From assembly GCA_963812915.1 (NCBI GenBank), contig CAWEXB010000005.1, positions 83,768 through 147,767 of the forward strand: DNA of 64,000 bases, written 5' to 3'. This document shows, in pieces, positions 17,392 to 25,465 of the stretch. Below the pieces are notes generated by a model. The model was not told where the DNA came from. It saw nothing but the letters and a program-made list of their open reading frames with translations, and did not search any database. Source of the stretch: JACVRW01 sp963812915. GTDB lineage: Bacteria > Actinomycetota > Thermoleophilia > Solirubrobacterales > Thermoleophilaceae. Both the position numbers and the translations under genes were made by a program. Positions within the stretch are counted from its first letter, which is position 1, and every line of letters begins with the position of its first letter.

Positions 17392-18111
17392 ATGGACGCC
17401 TCCGAGCCGCGCATGCCGCGGACCCTCGACGAGGAGATCATCGGCGCGCAGGAGGCGGCGGTCGTCTCCACGCTCACCGATCTCGATCGGATCGACCGAG
17501 TCGAGCGCGAGCTGCGGATGGGCTTCGACGCGCTCGCGCACGTGGGCGCCGCCGCGTCGTTCTTCGGGTCGGCGCGCACTGCGCAAGACGATCCCGAGTA
17601 CTCGCTCGCCCGCGAGACCGCGCGCCTGGTTGGCGAGGGGGGCATGGCCGTGATCACGGGCGGCGGGCCCGGCACGATGGAGGCCGCCAATCGCGGCGCC
17701 CAGGACGCGGGCGCCCTCTCGATCGGGCTCAACATCGAGCTGCCGTTCGAGCAGGGCATGAACAGCTGGGTCGAGCTCGGGCTGGAGTTCCACTACTTCT
17801 TTACGCGCAAGGTGATGTTCGTCCGCTACGCGAGCGGCTTCGTCGTCTTCCCGGGGGGCTTCGGCACGCTCGACGAGCTGTTCGAGTCACTCACGCTGAT
17901 CCAGACCGGAAAGGTGCGGAACTTCCCGGTGATCCTCATGGGGCGGGAGTACTGGCGTGGCCTGCTCGACTGGATCGTCGAGCGACCCCTGGGCGAGAAC
18001 AAGATCGACGCCCAGGACGTCGAGCTCTACACGCTCACCGACGATCCCGAAGAGGTGCGCGAGGTTCTGCTGTCGGCGGCGCACCGCCAGGCGCGGCGAC
18101 CGAGCGGCTAG
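17392..18111 (+). CDS. LOG-family Rossmann-fold protein (nucleoside 5'-monophosphate phosphoribohydrolase type)
   Basis: The 239-aa protein has both LOG signatures, ITGGGPGTMEAANRGA and VVFPGGFGTLDELFESLTL (the PGGxGTxxE active site). Family members split the N-glycosidic bond of nucleoside monophosphates (cytokinin ribotides in plants; AMP-like substrates or unknown in bacteria). The preceding Arg/Lys (FFTRKVMFVRYA) is also conserved. The first 40 residues are an N-terminal extension. It is convergent with the phospholipase-D-like gene. Confidence 0.88.
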   Translation: MDASEPRMPRTLDEEIIGAQEAAVVSTLTDLDRIDRVERELRMGFDALAHVGAAASFFGSARTAQDDPEYSLARETARLVGEGGMAVITGGGPGTMEAANRGAQDAGALSIGLNIELPFEQGMNSWVELGLEFHYFFTRKVMFVRYASGFVVFPGGFGTLDELFESLTLIQTGKVRNFPVILMGREYWRGLLDWIVERPLGENKIDAQDVELYTLTDDPEEVREVLLSAAHRQARRPSG

Positions 18112-18113
18112 CG

Positions 18114-19154
18114 CTAGCGGGGCGCCGGCATGCGCGGGTAGCGCTCGCGCACGTCGTCGATGAAGGCCGCCAAGCGATCGGCCAGCTTCGCGTCGTGCAG
18201 CTCGAGCACGTTCTCGGCGTTCTGCTCACCCGAGCGCGAGAGGTTGAAGGAGCCGGCGAACACCCGGTCGTCGGCCACCGTGACCTTGGCGTGCATGAAG
18301 TCGTGGAGCGACTCGGGCGTCCAGCGCGTGGACGGCTTTCCCCTGAAGTCGGCGTGCTCGAGTACCGAGGCCATGTTCGGGATCTTCCACGCCGAGCGGC
18401 CGTTCGTCCGCCACTGGTGCACGACCTGCTCCATCTGCGTGCGGTCGACCACTCCCCGCAGGTCCACGCGCGCCTCCGCGGCAAGCTCCGCCAGGGTCCC
18501 CAGGATCGGCCCGGCGGTGATCACCGGGGACGCGATGCGGATGCGGCGGCGTGCGGCCGCGAGGGCCCTCGCGATTCGATGCGAGAGCTCCTCCCCGTGG
18601 CCGGGCGTGAACCAGGCCCGCGCCTCGCGGCCATCGAGCTCCAGTCGCCGCGGCACGGCGTGGCCGCTGCGGTCCACGTCGCGAAGTCGCCAGAGCTCAT
18701 CGAAGTTGCGCCCGAACTCGCCGGCCAGCTCCGCCGAGCTTGCCGTGACCACGAGGTTCTCCTGGAGCGTCCACGAATCGATCGTCCAGTTGGTCGAGCC
18801 GGTCCAGACGGCCTCGCGGTCGCGCACGGCGTACTTGTGATGCATGAGGTCGGGAACGCCGGGAATGCCGATGGTTCGGAGGGGCAGCGCTTCCAGCAGG
18901 TCCGGCTTGGTGCGAGGCGGTGGCGGGAAGGTGCGCTCGTCGTGGTCGGCGTTGTAGGCGATCCTTACGGTGACGCCGCGCGCGGCCGCCGCGCGGAGGG
19001 CCGCGGCCACGATGTCGCCCGGCTCGTCGGGCAGGCGGACGTCGTACAGCGCGAGGTCGAGCGAGCGTCGTGCCTCGCCCAGAAAGGCGGCGACGCGCTG
19101 GGCCATCTCGAGCGCCGTCTGGCCCCCGGGCGCGAGTGTGTGGACCTCGACCAC
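18114..19154 (-). CDS. Phospholipase-D-like protein with two HKD motifs
   Basis: The 346-aa protein starts at GTG 19154. Each half has an HKD catalytic motif: HHKYAVRDREAVWTGSTNW and HAKVTVADDRVFAGSFNLS. The paired motifs form one active site through a phospho-His intermediate, as in PLD, cardiolipin synthase and Nuc endonucleases. There is no signal peptide or membrane span, so a cytoplasmic phosphodiesterase or nuclease-like role is more likely than lipid synthesis. Substrate unknown. Confidence 0.85.
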   Translation of the reverse strand: MVEVHTLAPGGQTALEMAQRVAAFLGEARRSLDLALYDVRLPDEPGDIVAAALRAAAARGVTVRIAYNADHDERTFPPPPRTKPDLLEALPLRTIGIPGVPDLMHHKYAVRDREAVWTGSTNWTIDSWTLQENLVVTASSAELAGEFGRNFDELWRLRDVDRSGHAVPRRLELDGREARAWFTPGHGEELSHRIARALAAARRRIRIASPVITAGPILGTLAELAAEARVDLRGVVDRTQMEQVVHQWRTNGRSAWKIPNMASVLEHADFRGKPSTRWTPESLHDFMHAKVTVADDRVFAGSFNLSRSGEQNAENVLELHDAKLADRLAAFIDDVRERYPRMPAPR

Positions 19155-19204
19155 GGCGGCGCGACGCTAGCGGATGAGATCCATCCCCGGCTGGGCGAAG
19201 GTCG

Positions 19205-19714
19205 CTAGCGTGAGTCTCGGCGCCGTACCGGTGGACTGCACTCCACGGGTTCCGACAGCCGATCCGAGACCAGCCTGTTGAGGGCGTCCAGAAGGCCCGC
19301 CCGCTCGCCGGCGGGAAGCGCGGCCAACACCTCGCCTTGGACCCGGCGCATTATCTCGTTCCCCTCCACGACCTTCTGCTCGCCCGCCCGTGTCACGGCT
19401 ACGATGCGGGCGCGCCGATCCGTGGCCGAGGGAAGGCGCTTCGCGAGCCCGGCCATCTCCAGCTCGTCGAGCGCAACGACCATGGTCGTCTTATCGAGCC
19501 CGACCAGTTGGGCGAGCTCAGTCTGTGTGTGCTCGCCGGTCAGGGCCGCCGCGAGAACGTGGAAGCCACGGGGCGACACCTTCAACGGCGCAAGCGCGGC
19601 GACCATCTCGGTGCTGAGCGCATAGCTGGCCTGCTTCAGCAGCCAGCCCAGGTCGCGCGAGAAGCACTGCGGGCTCTCCGTCGTCTCCTCTGTGCTCTCG
19701 GCCTGTACCGCCAT
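19205..19714 (-). CDS. MarR-family transcriptional regulator
   Basis: A 169-aa winged-helix repressor. The recognition region is TQTELAQLVGLDKTTMVVALDELEMAGL, followed by the wing RLPSATDRRARIVAVTRAG. The dimerisation helices lie at both ends. It is transcribed away from an EmrB/QacA-type exporter with a palindrome in the shared region, the standard layout of a drug-responsive MarR repressor controlling its own and the pump's expression. Confidence 0.9.
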   Translation of the reverse strand: MAVQAESTEETTESPQCFSRDLGWLLKQASYALSTEMVAALAPLKVSPRGFHVLAAALTGEHTQTELAQLVGLDKTTMVVALDELEMAGLAKRLPSATDRRARIVAVTRAGEQKVVEGNEIMRRVQGEVLAALPAGERAGLLDALNRLVSDRLSEPVECSPPVRRRDSR

Positions 19715-19721
19715 GCGCCAG

Positions 19722-19727
19722 ATGTTA
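19722..19727 (-). promoter_or_regulatory. -10 box TAACAT of the marR-type gene
   Basis: On the minus strand, TAACAT (TAnnnT) ends 7 nt before the ATG at 19714 with no ribosome site between, matching the leaderless pattern seen elsewhere in this window. Confidence 0.45.
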
Positions 19728-19826
19728 CCAACGTATGTCTACTGAAATATCATCTGCCACGGGACTATCTAGGCCCAAACCAGAAGAACTGGGCCCGGGG
19801 TCCTAGGTCCAAAGCCGTACGGATCA

Positions 19827-19850
19827 AGATGATCCCATACGAGATCATCT
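19827..19850. promoter_or_regulatory. Candidate MarR operator in front of the exporter
   Basis: AGATGATC and GATCATCT form a perfect 8-bp inverted repeat with an 8-bp spacer. The right arm lies 2 nt before TACGGT (19853-19858), a good -10 box for the exporter, so bound repressor would cover the -35/-10 region. The right half-site and its flank (ATCATCTGCTACGG, 19844-19857) recur with one change at 19749-19762 nearer the regulator gene. Confidence 0.6.
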
Positions 19851-19892
19851 GCTACGGTTTCGATGTTCGCACCCCAGGATCCGGAGCGCCAC

Positions 19893-21401
19893 ATGACGGA
19901 AACGGCCGTAATCGACCAGCGACCAGACACAGTGCAGGCCGACGAGCGGAGAAAGTGGATGGCCCTCGTCGTGCTGTGCGTCGGGATGTTGATGATCATC
20001 CTCGACTCCACGATCGTGAACGTGGCGCTGCCGTCGATTCAGGACGACCTCGGCTTCTCGCAGTCGAACCTCGCGTGGGTCGTGAACGCCTACCTCATCG
20101 CCTTCGGCGGCCTGCTGCTGCTCGCCGGGCGGGTGGGCGACCTGATCGGGCGCAAGAGCGTCTTCATGGTCGGCCTGGCGGTCTTCACCGCGGCCTCGCT
20201 CGTCTGCGGCCTGGCCCAAAGCCAGGAGGTGCTGATCGGAGCGCGCTTCGTCCAGGGCGTCGGGGGCGCGCTGACCTCCGGCGTGATCCTCGGGATCATC
20301 GTCACGATGTTCCCCGACCCGCGCCAGCAGTTGAAGGCGATCGGCGTCTACAGCTTCGTCGCCTCGGCCGGCGCGTCGATCGGGCTGCTCGCGGGCGGTC
20401 TGCTCACCCAGGGAATCAACTGGCACTGGATCTTCTTCGTCAACCTGCCCATCGGCCTGGCCACCGCCGTGCTGGCCGTGAGGCTGGTCGATCGGGACGC
20501 GGGGATCGGTCTGCGGCGAGGGGCCGACCTGCTGGGTGCCTTCCTCGTGACCGCCGCCCTGATGCTCGGCGTCTACACGATCCTCGAGGCCGGCGACTAC
20601 GGCTGGGTCTCGCTGCACACCCTCGGGCTCGGCGCCGTGGCGGTCGCGCTGCTGGGCGGCTTCCTCGTGCGGCAGGCTCGGGCGTCCACTCCGCTGGTAC
20701 CGCTTCGGATCTTCCGCTCACGCAACGTGTCGGGCGCGAACGTGATCCAGATGCTCATGGTCGCCGGGCTGTTCGGGTTGTTCTTCCTGGCGGTGCTGTA
20801 CCTCCAGCGCGTGCTCGGGTACGACGCCATCGAGACGGGGCTCGCGTTCCTGCCCGTCAGCGTGCTGATCGGGGTCCTGTCGCTCGGCTTCTCGGCGCGT
20901 CTCAACACTCGCTTCGGCGCCCGGGCGACGCTCATCCCCGGCCTCGTGCTGATCGTTGGCGCCCTGGCGCTGTTCGCCCGGGTGCCGGTCGACGCGAACT
21001 ACCTGGTCGACCTCCTGCCCTCGATGGTCATGTTCGGCATCGGCGCCGGCCTGTCGTTCCCAGCGCTCATGACGTTGGCGATGTCGGGCGCCACCCGCAA
21101 CGATGCCGGCCTCGCCTCCGGCCTGGTCAACACGTCGCTGCAGGTGGGAGGCGCGCTGGGGCTGGCGATCCTCGCGACGCTCGCGAGCTCGCGCACCGAA
21201 GACCTGCTCGCGGGCGGCGACTCCACGGCCTCCGCGCTGACGGGCGGCTACCAGCTCGCGTTCATCGTGGCGGCCGGCCTGGTTGCCGTGGCGGTCGTGA
21301 TCGCCCTGACCGTGCTCCGCTCGGAGCAGGCCGCCGCGGCGGAGCTGGAGGCTCAGACCGAAGTCGGCGACCCAGAGCCGGCCTACTCCGAGGCCGCCTA
21401 G
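19893..21401 (+). CDS. MFS multidrug exporter, DHA2 (EmrB/QacA) family, 14 TM
   Basis: ATG 19893 is chosen because GGAG lies at 19882-19885; an in-frame ATG at 19863 lacks a ribosome site. The 502-aa protein has about 14 hydrophobic segments. Motifs are LDSTIVNVALPSI in TM1 (DHA2 motif D1), GRVGDLIGRKSVFMVG (motif A), and the TM5 antiporter motif GASIGLLAGG. It should exchange protons for hydrophobic or cationic drugs. The adjacent MarR gene and operator indicate ligand-induced expression. Confidence 0.9.
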   Translation: MTETAVIDQRPDTVQADERRKWMALVVLCVGMLMIILDSTIVNVALPSIQDDLGFSQSNLAWVVNAYLIAFGGLLLLAGRVGDLIGRKSVFMVGLAVFTAASLVCGLAQSQEVLIGARFVQGVGGALTSGVILGIIVTMFPDPRQQLKAIGVYSFVASAGASIGLLAGGLLTQGINWHWIFFVNLPIGLATAVLAVRLVDRDAGIGLRRGADLLGAFLVTAALMLGVYTILEAGDYGWVSLHTLGLGAVAVALLGGFLVRQARASTPLVPLRIFRSRNVSGANVIQMLMVAGLFGLFFLAVLYLQRVLGYDAIETGLAFLPVSVLIGVLSLGFSARLNTRFGARATLIPGLVLIVGALALFARVPVDANYLVDLLPSMVMFGIGAGLSFPALMTLAMSGATRNDAGLASGLVNTSLQVGGALGLAILATLASSRTEDLLAGGDSTASALTGGYQLAFIVAAGLVAVAVVIALTVLRSEQAAAAELEAQTEVGDPEPAYSEAA

Positions 21402-21405
21402 CCGC

Positions 21406-22491
21406 CTAGGACAGCTCCCACCGAAAGCCTGTCGGCGCCACCCGCGGCTCCAGCGGGCTCGTCGGCAGGCCGTCGGGGAGCTGCGGCTCGTTGTAGCCGC
21501 TCGGGGCCGTGTCGTTGGGGGTGTCCGGATGGAAGAGCGAGGCGAGGTACTGGATCTGACCCCGACCCTGGCCGAGCTCGGTCTGGCCGCCGCCGTAGGC
21601 GCCCACCCCTTCGCGCTCGCACCAGTCGTACATCTCGAACAGCGACCGCAGCGGGCCAAAGCGCGATGGCTTGATGTTGACCATGCGCGGCTTCCATGGG
21701 CGCTCCAGCACGTCGGCCACGGAGTGGATCGGGGCGTCCCAGGTGATGCGCTCCCTCACCGGCTCGAGCAGCGGGCGCGTCTCGTCGGTCACGTCCGGAT
21801 CCTCGATCCAGGCGTCCGGGAAGGCCTCGATCACCATTCGGTAGAGCTCCGGGTCGGTCTCCACGTCGACCGGAGTGCCCTTGTAGAGGCCCTTGAGGTC
21901 GACCGATGCGACCGCCCCGGTGGCCGCCAGCGTCTCGACGAGCTCCGGGGTCCACCCGTTCGTCGGGTCGAGTTTGAGGTTCGTTCCCGGGTAGCGCTCG
22001 AGCAGCCGGAGGGCGCGGTCGGGCTTGGTCGGCCCCTCGACGACCAGCCTCTCCTCGAGTCGCATCGATACCACGAAGCTCACCGGCCGTGGCTCCCGCT
22101 CCAGGACGTCAGCCAGCGACCGGCCGGCCTGCCGGAGCGCGAGGTCGAGCGCCGCCGACTCGAACGCCCAGCGGCGATAGAGCGGCGACTCGTCGCGGAC
22201 CGGCGGGGACGGCCACAGCTCGACCTCCTCGAGATGCCTCGAGAAGGAGTCGAGGGTGTACGAGCCCGCGAGGTCGAGGGCGGCGCCCTCCGTCTGAAGC
22301 GCGACCTGGTCGAGGCCGTCGTAGACCACGTCCTCGCCGATGCCGGTCGCGGGCGCGGAGCGCCCCGGACCGCGCAGCTTCACGAGCGTGGTCATGCGCG
22401 TGAACTCCTCCGAGAAGCGCAGCTCGAGCCCCTCGAGCTCGTGCGACTCGATTTCCAACGGCAGCTCTGCGATGCGGTCGTACGAGCTCAT
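21406..22491 (-). CDS. Enolase-superfamily (muconate-lactonising/mandelate-racemase-like) protein
   Basis: ATG 22491 gives 361 aa. The N-terminal capping domain is followed by a barrel with KLDPTNGW, metal-ligand candidates in VDLKG, WIEDPDV and ITWDAPIHS, and a later Lys strand NIKPSRFGPLRS. This is the order of catalytic residues in MLE/o-succinylbenzoate-synthase-like enzymes, which abstract a proton alpha to a carboxylate. It starts 6 bp after the polyamine permease gene, so it appears to be the last gene of that operon. No specific reaction can be assigned. Confidence 0.75.
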   Translation of the reverse strand: MSSYDRIAELPLEIESHELEGLELRFSEEFTRMTTLVKLRGPGRSAPATGIGEDVVYDGLDQVALQTEGAALDLAGSYTLDSFSRHLEEVELWPSPPVRDESPLYRRWAFESAALDLALRQAGRSLADVLEREPRPVSFVVSMRLEERLVVEGPTKPDRALRLLERYPGTNLKLDPTNGWTPELVETLAATGAVASVDLKGLYKGTPVDVETDPELYRMVIEAFPDAWIEDPDVTDETRPLLEPVRERITWDAPIHSVADVLERPWKPRMVNIKPSRFGPLRSLFEMYDWCEREGVGAYGGGQTELGQGRGQIQYLASLFHPDTPNDTAPSGYNEPQLPDGLPTSPLEPRVAPTGFRWELS

Positions 22492-22496
22492 TCCGA

Positions 22497-23378
22497 TCAG
22501 ACCTCCTCCGGCTCCGGCTTGACCGCGGCCATCCTCTCGGCCCGGCGCTGCTGCCAGACCGTGAGCAGCATCATGGCCAGCGTGAACAGGAAGATCATCG
22601 ACGCGATCACGTAGATCTGAGGGGGCACGGCGACGCGGGCCGCGCCCCAGATGAAGACCGGGAAGGTGATCGTAGTGCCGGCGTTCAGGTACGTGATGAC
22701 GAAGTCGTCGATCGAGAGGGCGAAGGCCAGCAGCGCAGCGGCGATCACGCCCGGCAGGATCAGCGGGAGCGTCACGAGGCGGAAGGTCTGGAGCGGGGTG
22801 GCGCCCAGGTCCTGCGCCGCCTCCTCGAGCGAGCGGTCGAAACCGATCAGCCGCGAGCGCACCGTGATCACCACGAACGACAGGTTGAACATGATGTGCG
22901 CGATCAGGATGGTCCCGAAGCCGGTGGCCACGCCGAAGTTGAGGAACAGGGAGAGCAGGGCGGCGCCGAGCACGATCTCCGGGGTAGCGAGCGGGATGAA
23001 GATGAAGAAGTTGACCGGCGCGCGTCCGCGGAACTGGTAGCGCACGAGCGCCAGCGCCGTGATCGTGCCGAGGATCGTCGCGGCCAACGTGGACAGGAGC
23101 GCGATCTGGATGCTGTTCCAGAGCGCGTCGCCGATGCCCGGAACCGCGAACGGGTCCGTCCAGGCGTCGAAGCTGAACTCCTGCCATATGAAGTTGAAGC
23201 GCCCGCGCGGGTCGTTGAACGAGAAGACGAGGATCACCGCGATCGGGACGAGCAGGAAGACGAGGGCGAGGCCCGCGTAGAGGTTGAGCCCGACGTCGAG
23301 CAGGCGCCGGCCCACTCGGATGGGCCCGCGGGTCTCGTCGCGCGTCCGCGCCGGCGCGGTCGCCGCGCCCGCTTCCAT
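22497..23378 (-). CDS. potC: Spermidine/putrescine-type ABC transporter permease
   Basis: ATG 23378 gives 293 aa with six hydrophobic helices. The cytoplasmic EAA loop that docks to the ATPase reads EEAAQDLGATPLQTFRLVTLPLILPG. IDDFVITYLNAG is characteristic of PotC-like permeases. Its ATG overlaps the stop of the upstream permease (ATGA), showing translational coupling. Together with PotB it forms the membrane channel. Confidence 0.9.
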   Translation of the reverse strand: MEAGAATAPARTRDETRGPIRVGRRLLDVGLNLYAGLALVFLLVPIAVILVFSFNDPRGRFNFIWQEFSFDAWTDPFAVPGIGDALWNSIQIALLSTLAATILGTITALALVRYQFRGRAPVNFFIFIPLATPEIVLGAALLSLFLNFGVATGFGTILIAHIMFNLSFVVITVRSRLIGFDRSLEEAAQDLGATPLQTFRLVTLPLILPGVIAAALLAFALSIDDFVITYLNAGTTITFPVFIWGAARVAVPPQIYVIASMIFLFTLAMMLLTVWQQRRAERMAAVKPEPEEV

Positions 23379-24250
23379 CAGCGGGCCTCCCCCTCGGTGC
23401 CGAGCAGCGCCTCGGTACCGGCGATGCGCGCCCACACCAGGACGACGACCAGCATGATCGCCATCAGGATGAAGGACAGCGCGGCCGCCGTCGGGTAGTC
23501 GTTCAGCTCCAGGAAGCGGCTCTGGATGACGTTCCCGATCATGAACTGCTGGGGGGTCCCGAGCAGCTCGGCGTTGATGAAGTCGCCCGCGGCCGGGATG
23601 AACATGAGCAGGGTGCCCGCGACCAGGCCGGGCATCGACAGCGGCAGCGTCACCCGCAGGAACACGTCGCGCCGGCGGCCGTAGAGGTCGTAGGCCGCCT
23701 CCAGCAGGCGGTGATCGATCCGCTCGAGGCTCGCGTACAGCGGGAGGATCATGAAGGGCAGGAAGTTGTAGGTGAGCCCCGCGACCACCGAGGCGGTGGT
23801 GTCGAGCACCCGTCCGCCCTCGGAGACGATTCCCACCGTCCGCAGGGTGTCGACCACGAGGCCGGAGTCGGAGAGGATCGTCTCCCAGGACAGCGTCCGG
23901 ATCAGGTAGGTGATGAAGAAGGGGACGATCACCGCCAGCAGCAGGGCGTTTCGCCATCTGCCGCCGCGGAAGGCGATGACGTAGGCGAGCGGGTAGCCGA
24001 TGAGCAGCCCGAACAAGGTGGCGAGCCCGGCGTACTCGAACGAGCGCAGGAGCTGCTCCGAGAAATCGGAGATCGCGTTCGTGTAGTTGGAGAAGTTCCA
24101 GTCGAAGAGGTAGCCCGTCTCGAGCGTGCCCTCCTTCAGCGACTCGAACGCCATGTAGCCGAGCGGCACGGCGAAGAAGATCGCGAGCCAGCCGAGCCCC
24201 GGCAGCAGGAGCAGGTAGGGAAGGCCGGTCTTCCTGAGCCGCGCGCCCAC
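23378..24250 (-). CDS. potB: Spermidine/putrescine-type ABC transporter permease
   Basis: A 290-aa inner-membrane protein with six helices. It has the PotB hallmark FFITYLIRTLSWETILSD and the EAA loop LLEAAYDLYGRRRDVFLRVTLPLSMPG. It lies 3 bp after the binding-protein gene and overlaps potC by 1 bp, giving the order potA-potD-potB-potC. Confidence 0.9.
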   Translation of the reverse strand: MGARLRKTGLPYLLLLPGLGWLAIFFAVPLGYMAFESLKEGTLETGYLFDWNFSNYTNAISDFSEQLLRSFEYAGLATLFGLLIGYPLAYVIAFRGGRWRNALLLAVIVPFFITYLIRTLSWETILSDSGLVVDTLRTVGIVSEGGRVLDTTASVVAGLTYNFLPFMILPLYASLERIDHRLLEAAYDLYGRRRDVFLRVTLPLSMPGLVAGTLLMFIPAAGDFINAELLGTPQQFMIGNVIQSRFLELNDYPTAAALSFILMAIMLVVVLVWARIAGTEALLGTEGEAR

Positions 24251-24253
24251 CGG

Positions 24254-25465
24254 CTAGGCGCCGATCACCTTTTGGAACGCCTCGTCGAGCTGGCGCTCCT
24301 CGTCCGGCTTCAGCTCACGAAAGATGAACGCGTCCGAGAGCGTCCGGTCGTCGGGGAAGATCAGCTGGTTCTGCGCGAGCGCCGGGTCGCGCTTCGCGAG
24401 GATCTCCTGCACGCCCTCGACCGGGCAGATGTAGTTGACGTACTCGGCGATGTCGGCCTGCACCTCGGGCCGGTAGACGAAGTCGATCATCTTCTGCGCC
24501 GTGAACGCGTTCGGCGCGCCGACCGGGATCTGCATGTTGTCGGTCCAGAGGTGCACGCCGGTCTCGGGCGCCACGAACCTGATGTTCGGGTTGTCGGCTT
24601 CGAGCTGCACGGCGTCGCCCGACCAGCCGATGAGGATGACCGAGTCCCCCTTCGTGATGTCCTTCGTGTACTCGTTGCCCGTGAAGCCGCGGATCTGGCC
24701 CGACTCCGCGCCCTCGCCGATCCTGTCGACGGTCTCCAAGAACTGGTCGAGCGTCGCCGTCTCGGGGTCGAAGCCCAGCCCGGCGGCCACGACGCCCACG
24801 GTGTCGCGCATCTCGGTGAGCATCGTGACCTTGCCCTTGTAGTCGGGGTCGAACAGGTCGTCGACGCTCCTCGGCTCCCGCTTGACCAGGTCCTTGCGGT
24901 AGATGATCCCCCCGAAGCCCGACTGCCACGGCATCGAGTAGTCGCGGCCCGGGTCGAAGGGCGGCGTGCGCAGCCGGTCGATGAGGTTCTGCTGCGCGGT
25001 CACGATCTGCGCCGGGTCGAACCTCTGCACGTACCCGAGCCGGATCATGCGCCCCGCCATCCAGTCGGTCACGACGTGGATGTCGCGCCCGCCGGAGTCG
25101 CCGGTCGAGTACTGCTGGCGGACCTTGCCGAAGAACTCGACGTTGTCGTTGACCTCCTCGACGTACTCGACCTTGGCGCCGTACTCCTTCTCGAACTCCT
25201 TCAGGGTGCCGCGATCCTCCTCGATGTAGAGGGGCCAGTTGGCGAAGTAGAGCGAGTCGGAGATCCGGTCCCTGGCGATCACGTCGGACTCTTCGCCGGC
25301 CGACTCGAGGCTGCCGCCGGTTCTCGGCCCGCAAGCCGCCAGGTACGCGAGCGCGGACACGCCGAGCGCGGCCCCCGCGCCGCGCTTCATCAGGCGCCGC
25401 CGCGTCAACGGGTCGCGCAGCAGACGCTCGAGCTGCCGGTCGAGGTCCTCGTCCATGCGGGTCAC
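24254..25465 (-). CDS. potD: Polyamine-binding lipoprotein of the ABC transporter
   Basis: The 403-aa protein starts at GTG 25465, overlapping the potA stop. The N-terminus is a twin-arginine lipoprotein signal: TRRRLMKRGAGAALG, then LAYLAAC with the lipid-anchored Cys at the lipobox. The mature part has LYFANWPLYIEEDRGTLKEF and MPWQSGFGGIIYRKD, typical of PotD/PotF, and an aromatic/acidic ligand pocket (GWSGDAVQLE). It captures putrescine or spermidine outside the membrane. An uncommonly long 23-residue segment precedes the Tat motif. Confidence 0.9.
   Translation of the reverse strand: MTRMDEDLDRQLERLLRDPLTRRRLMKRGAGAALGVSALAYLAACGPRTGGSLESAGEESDVIARDRISDSLYFANWPLYIEEDRGTLKEFEKEYGAKVEYVEEVNDNVEFFGKVRQQYSTGDSGGRDIHVVTDWMAGRMIRLGYVQRFDPAQIVTAQQNLIDRLRTPPFDPGRDYSMPWQSGFGGIIYRKDLVKREPRSVDDLFDPDYKGKVTMLTEMRDTVGVVAAGLGFDPETATLDQFLETVDRIGEGAESGQIRGFTGNEYTKDITKGDSVILIGWSGDAVQLEADNPNIRFVAPETGVHLWTDNMQIPVGAPNAFTAQKMIDFVYRPEVQADIAEYVNYICPVEGVQEILAKRDPALAQNQLIFPDDRTLSDAFIFRELKPDEERQLDEAFQKVIGA

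Noticed and set aside
19337..21409. 690-codon plus-strand frame across marR and the exporter
   Set aside because: It is out of frame with the exporter and low in recognisable motifs; both real genes lie in other frames.
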